Origin: Streptococcus sanguinis
GTDB taxonomy: Bacteria; Bacillota; Bacilli; Lactobacillales; Streptococcaceae
Reading direction: 5' to 3'
Assembly: GCF_019929225.1 (NCBI RefSeq)
Contig: NZ_JAHZPA010000004.1
Location: 62,001 to 126,000 of the forward strand
DNA: 64,000 bases
A program made the position numbers and the translations under genes. Positions 63,591-64,000 of the stretch are shown one piece after another (position 1 is the stretch's first letter; each line of letters starts with the position of its first letter). The notes under the pieces are model-generated. The model did no database searches. It saw nothing but the letters and a program-made list of their open reading frames with translations, and was not told the DNA's origin.

Positions 63591-64000
63591 TTACTCTGTT
63601 TCATGATACAGCTTTTTAGCCTTTTCAATATCATAGTATCTGTCAAACTCTTCTTTAGAGTTGACGATATGCTCCTGACTGTCGACAGACACCTCTGGAG
63701 GAATGGTCACAGCTTCATATACATTCACAGTATCCGGCATAAGTAGACTGTAGACAGCTGCCTCCCTACTAAAACCTTCTGCACTGTTCTGCGAGTGTAA
63801 TAAATACACTGTTGTTCCTTTTTTTTCTAGAAGCTTGTAAGCCTTCGAACTACTATCAAACTGAGTCTGTCCTAAAACGGATTTATCTATTCGAACTTCT
63901 CCACCGGGAGTAGTGGTATAAATGCCACTTGCTTTTTGGTCCCAATTAGTCGCTAGCCTTATAAAAGGTTTTCTCACGTAATCTTGAGCTAAAATCTCAA
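63591..64000 (-). CDS. Unrecognised protein, N-terminus beyond the window
   Basis: At least 136 residues; the frame stays open to the window edge (EILAQDYVRKPFIRLATNWDQ is the first part visible), so an internal GTG at 63977 is probably not the start. Contains GIYTTTPGGEVRIDKSVLGQ and a charged C-terminus EEFDRYYDIEKAKKLYHETE. No family recognised. It ends at a clear terminator and is followed by metE in the same direction. Confidence 0.7.
   Translation of the reverse strand, partial: EILAQDYVRKPFIRLATNWDQKASGIYTTTPGGEVRIDKSVLGQTQFDSSSKAYKLLEKKGTTVYLLHSQNSAEGFSREAAVYSLLMPDTVNVYEAVTIPPEVSVDSQEHIVNSKEEFDRYYDIEKAKKLYHETE

Overview
The window is a low-GC Firmicute chromosome segment that looks like Streptococcus, most probably the sanguinis/gordonii group. 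The evidence is gene order and protein type: rimP-nusA-rnpM-infB-rbfA, the ccrZ-trmB pair, manLMN followed by a DUF956 gene, rpsF-ssb-rpsR, a histidine-utilisation (hut) block, and MetE/MetF under a MetR-type palindrome. I found no rRNA, tRNA, CRISPR array, phage or intact insertion sequence. The only mobile DNA seen is a decayed IS200/IS605-type transposase. Species assignment is inference.

Layout. 1-7.2 kb (minus strand): nagA, then the translation/transcription-factor operon rimP-nusA-rnpM-ylxQ-infB-rbfA. 7.3-13.7 kb: trmB and ccrZ, the EcsAB-type ABC transporter, divergent hit plus a small coiled-coil membrane protein, then an LCP wall-polymer ligase, a GNAT acetyltransferase and tsaE. 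13.8-23.8 kb: an NCS2 purine permease, a DUF1361 membrane protein, a HAD phosphatase, a zinc alcohol dehydrogenase with overlapping Rex-like and cre-like sites, the mannose PTS manLMN-manO, and a TetR/flavodoxin-fold quinone reductase/GNAT cassette. 23.9-34.7 kb: serS behind a T-box leader, the IS200 remnant, nusB-asp23-efp-pepP, uvrA, corA, a DUF1129 protein and rpsF-ssb-rpsR.

34.8-49.5 kb is the most distinctive block. Divergent hutI and hutU-ftcD-fchA-fhs-hutD-permease-hutH are followed by hutG and then a convergent 1018-residue SARP-type (winged helix, BTAD, AAA ATPase, TPR) regulator. Together these genes would import histidine, convert it to glutamate by two alternative formiminoglutamate routes, and feed the one-carbon unit to tetrahydrofolate, with Fhs able to recover ATP and formate.

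49.7-64 kb: a PrsW-type membrane protease; a three-gene set of membrane GT2-GtrA glycosyltransferase, exported phosphodiester glycosidase and small membrane protein; an AT-rich Jag-N/TM/DUF4839 orphan; two tandem histidine phosphatases with a HAD phosphatase; an alpha-galactosidase with its AraC regulator; metE-metF; and a gene cut by the window edge.

Pattern-level observations: several promoters are embedded in the terminator of the preceding gene; rimP seems to lack a normal start codon at the place its promoter and Shine-Dalgarno require; and nusA has a Shine-Dalgarno that fits its start only if a hairpin is looped out.
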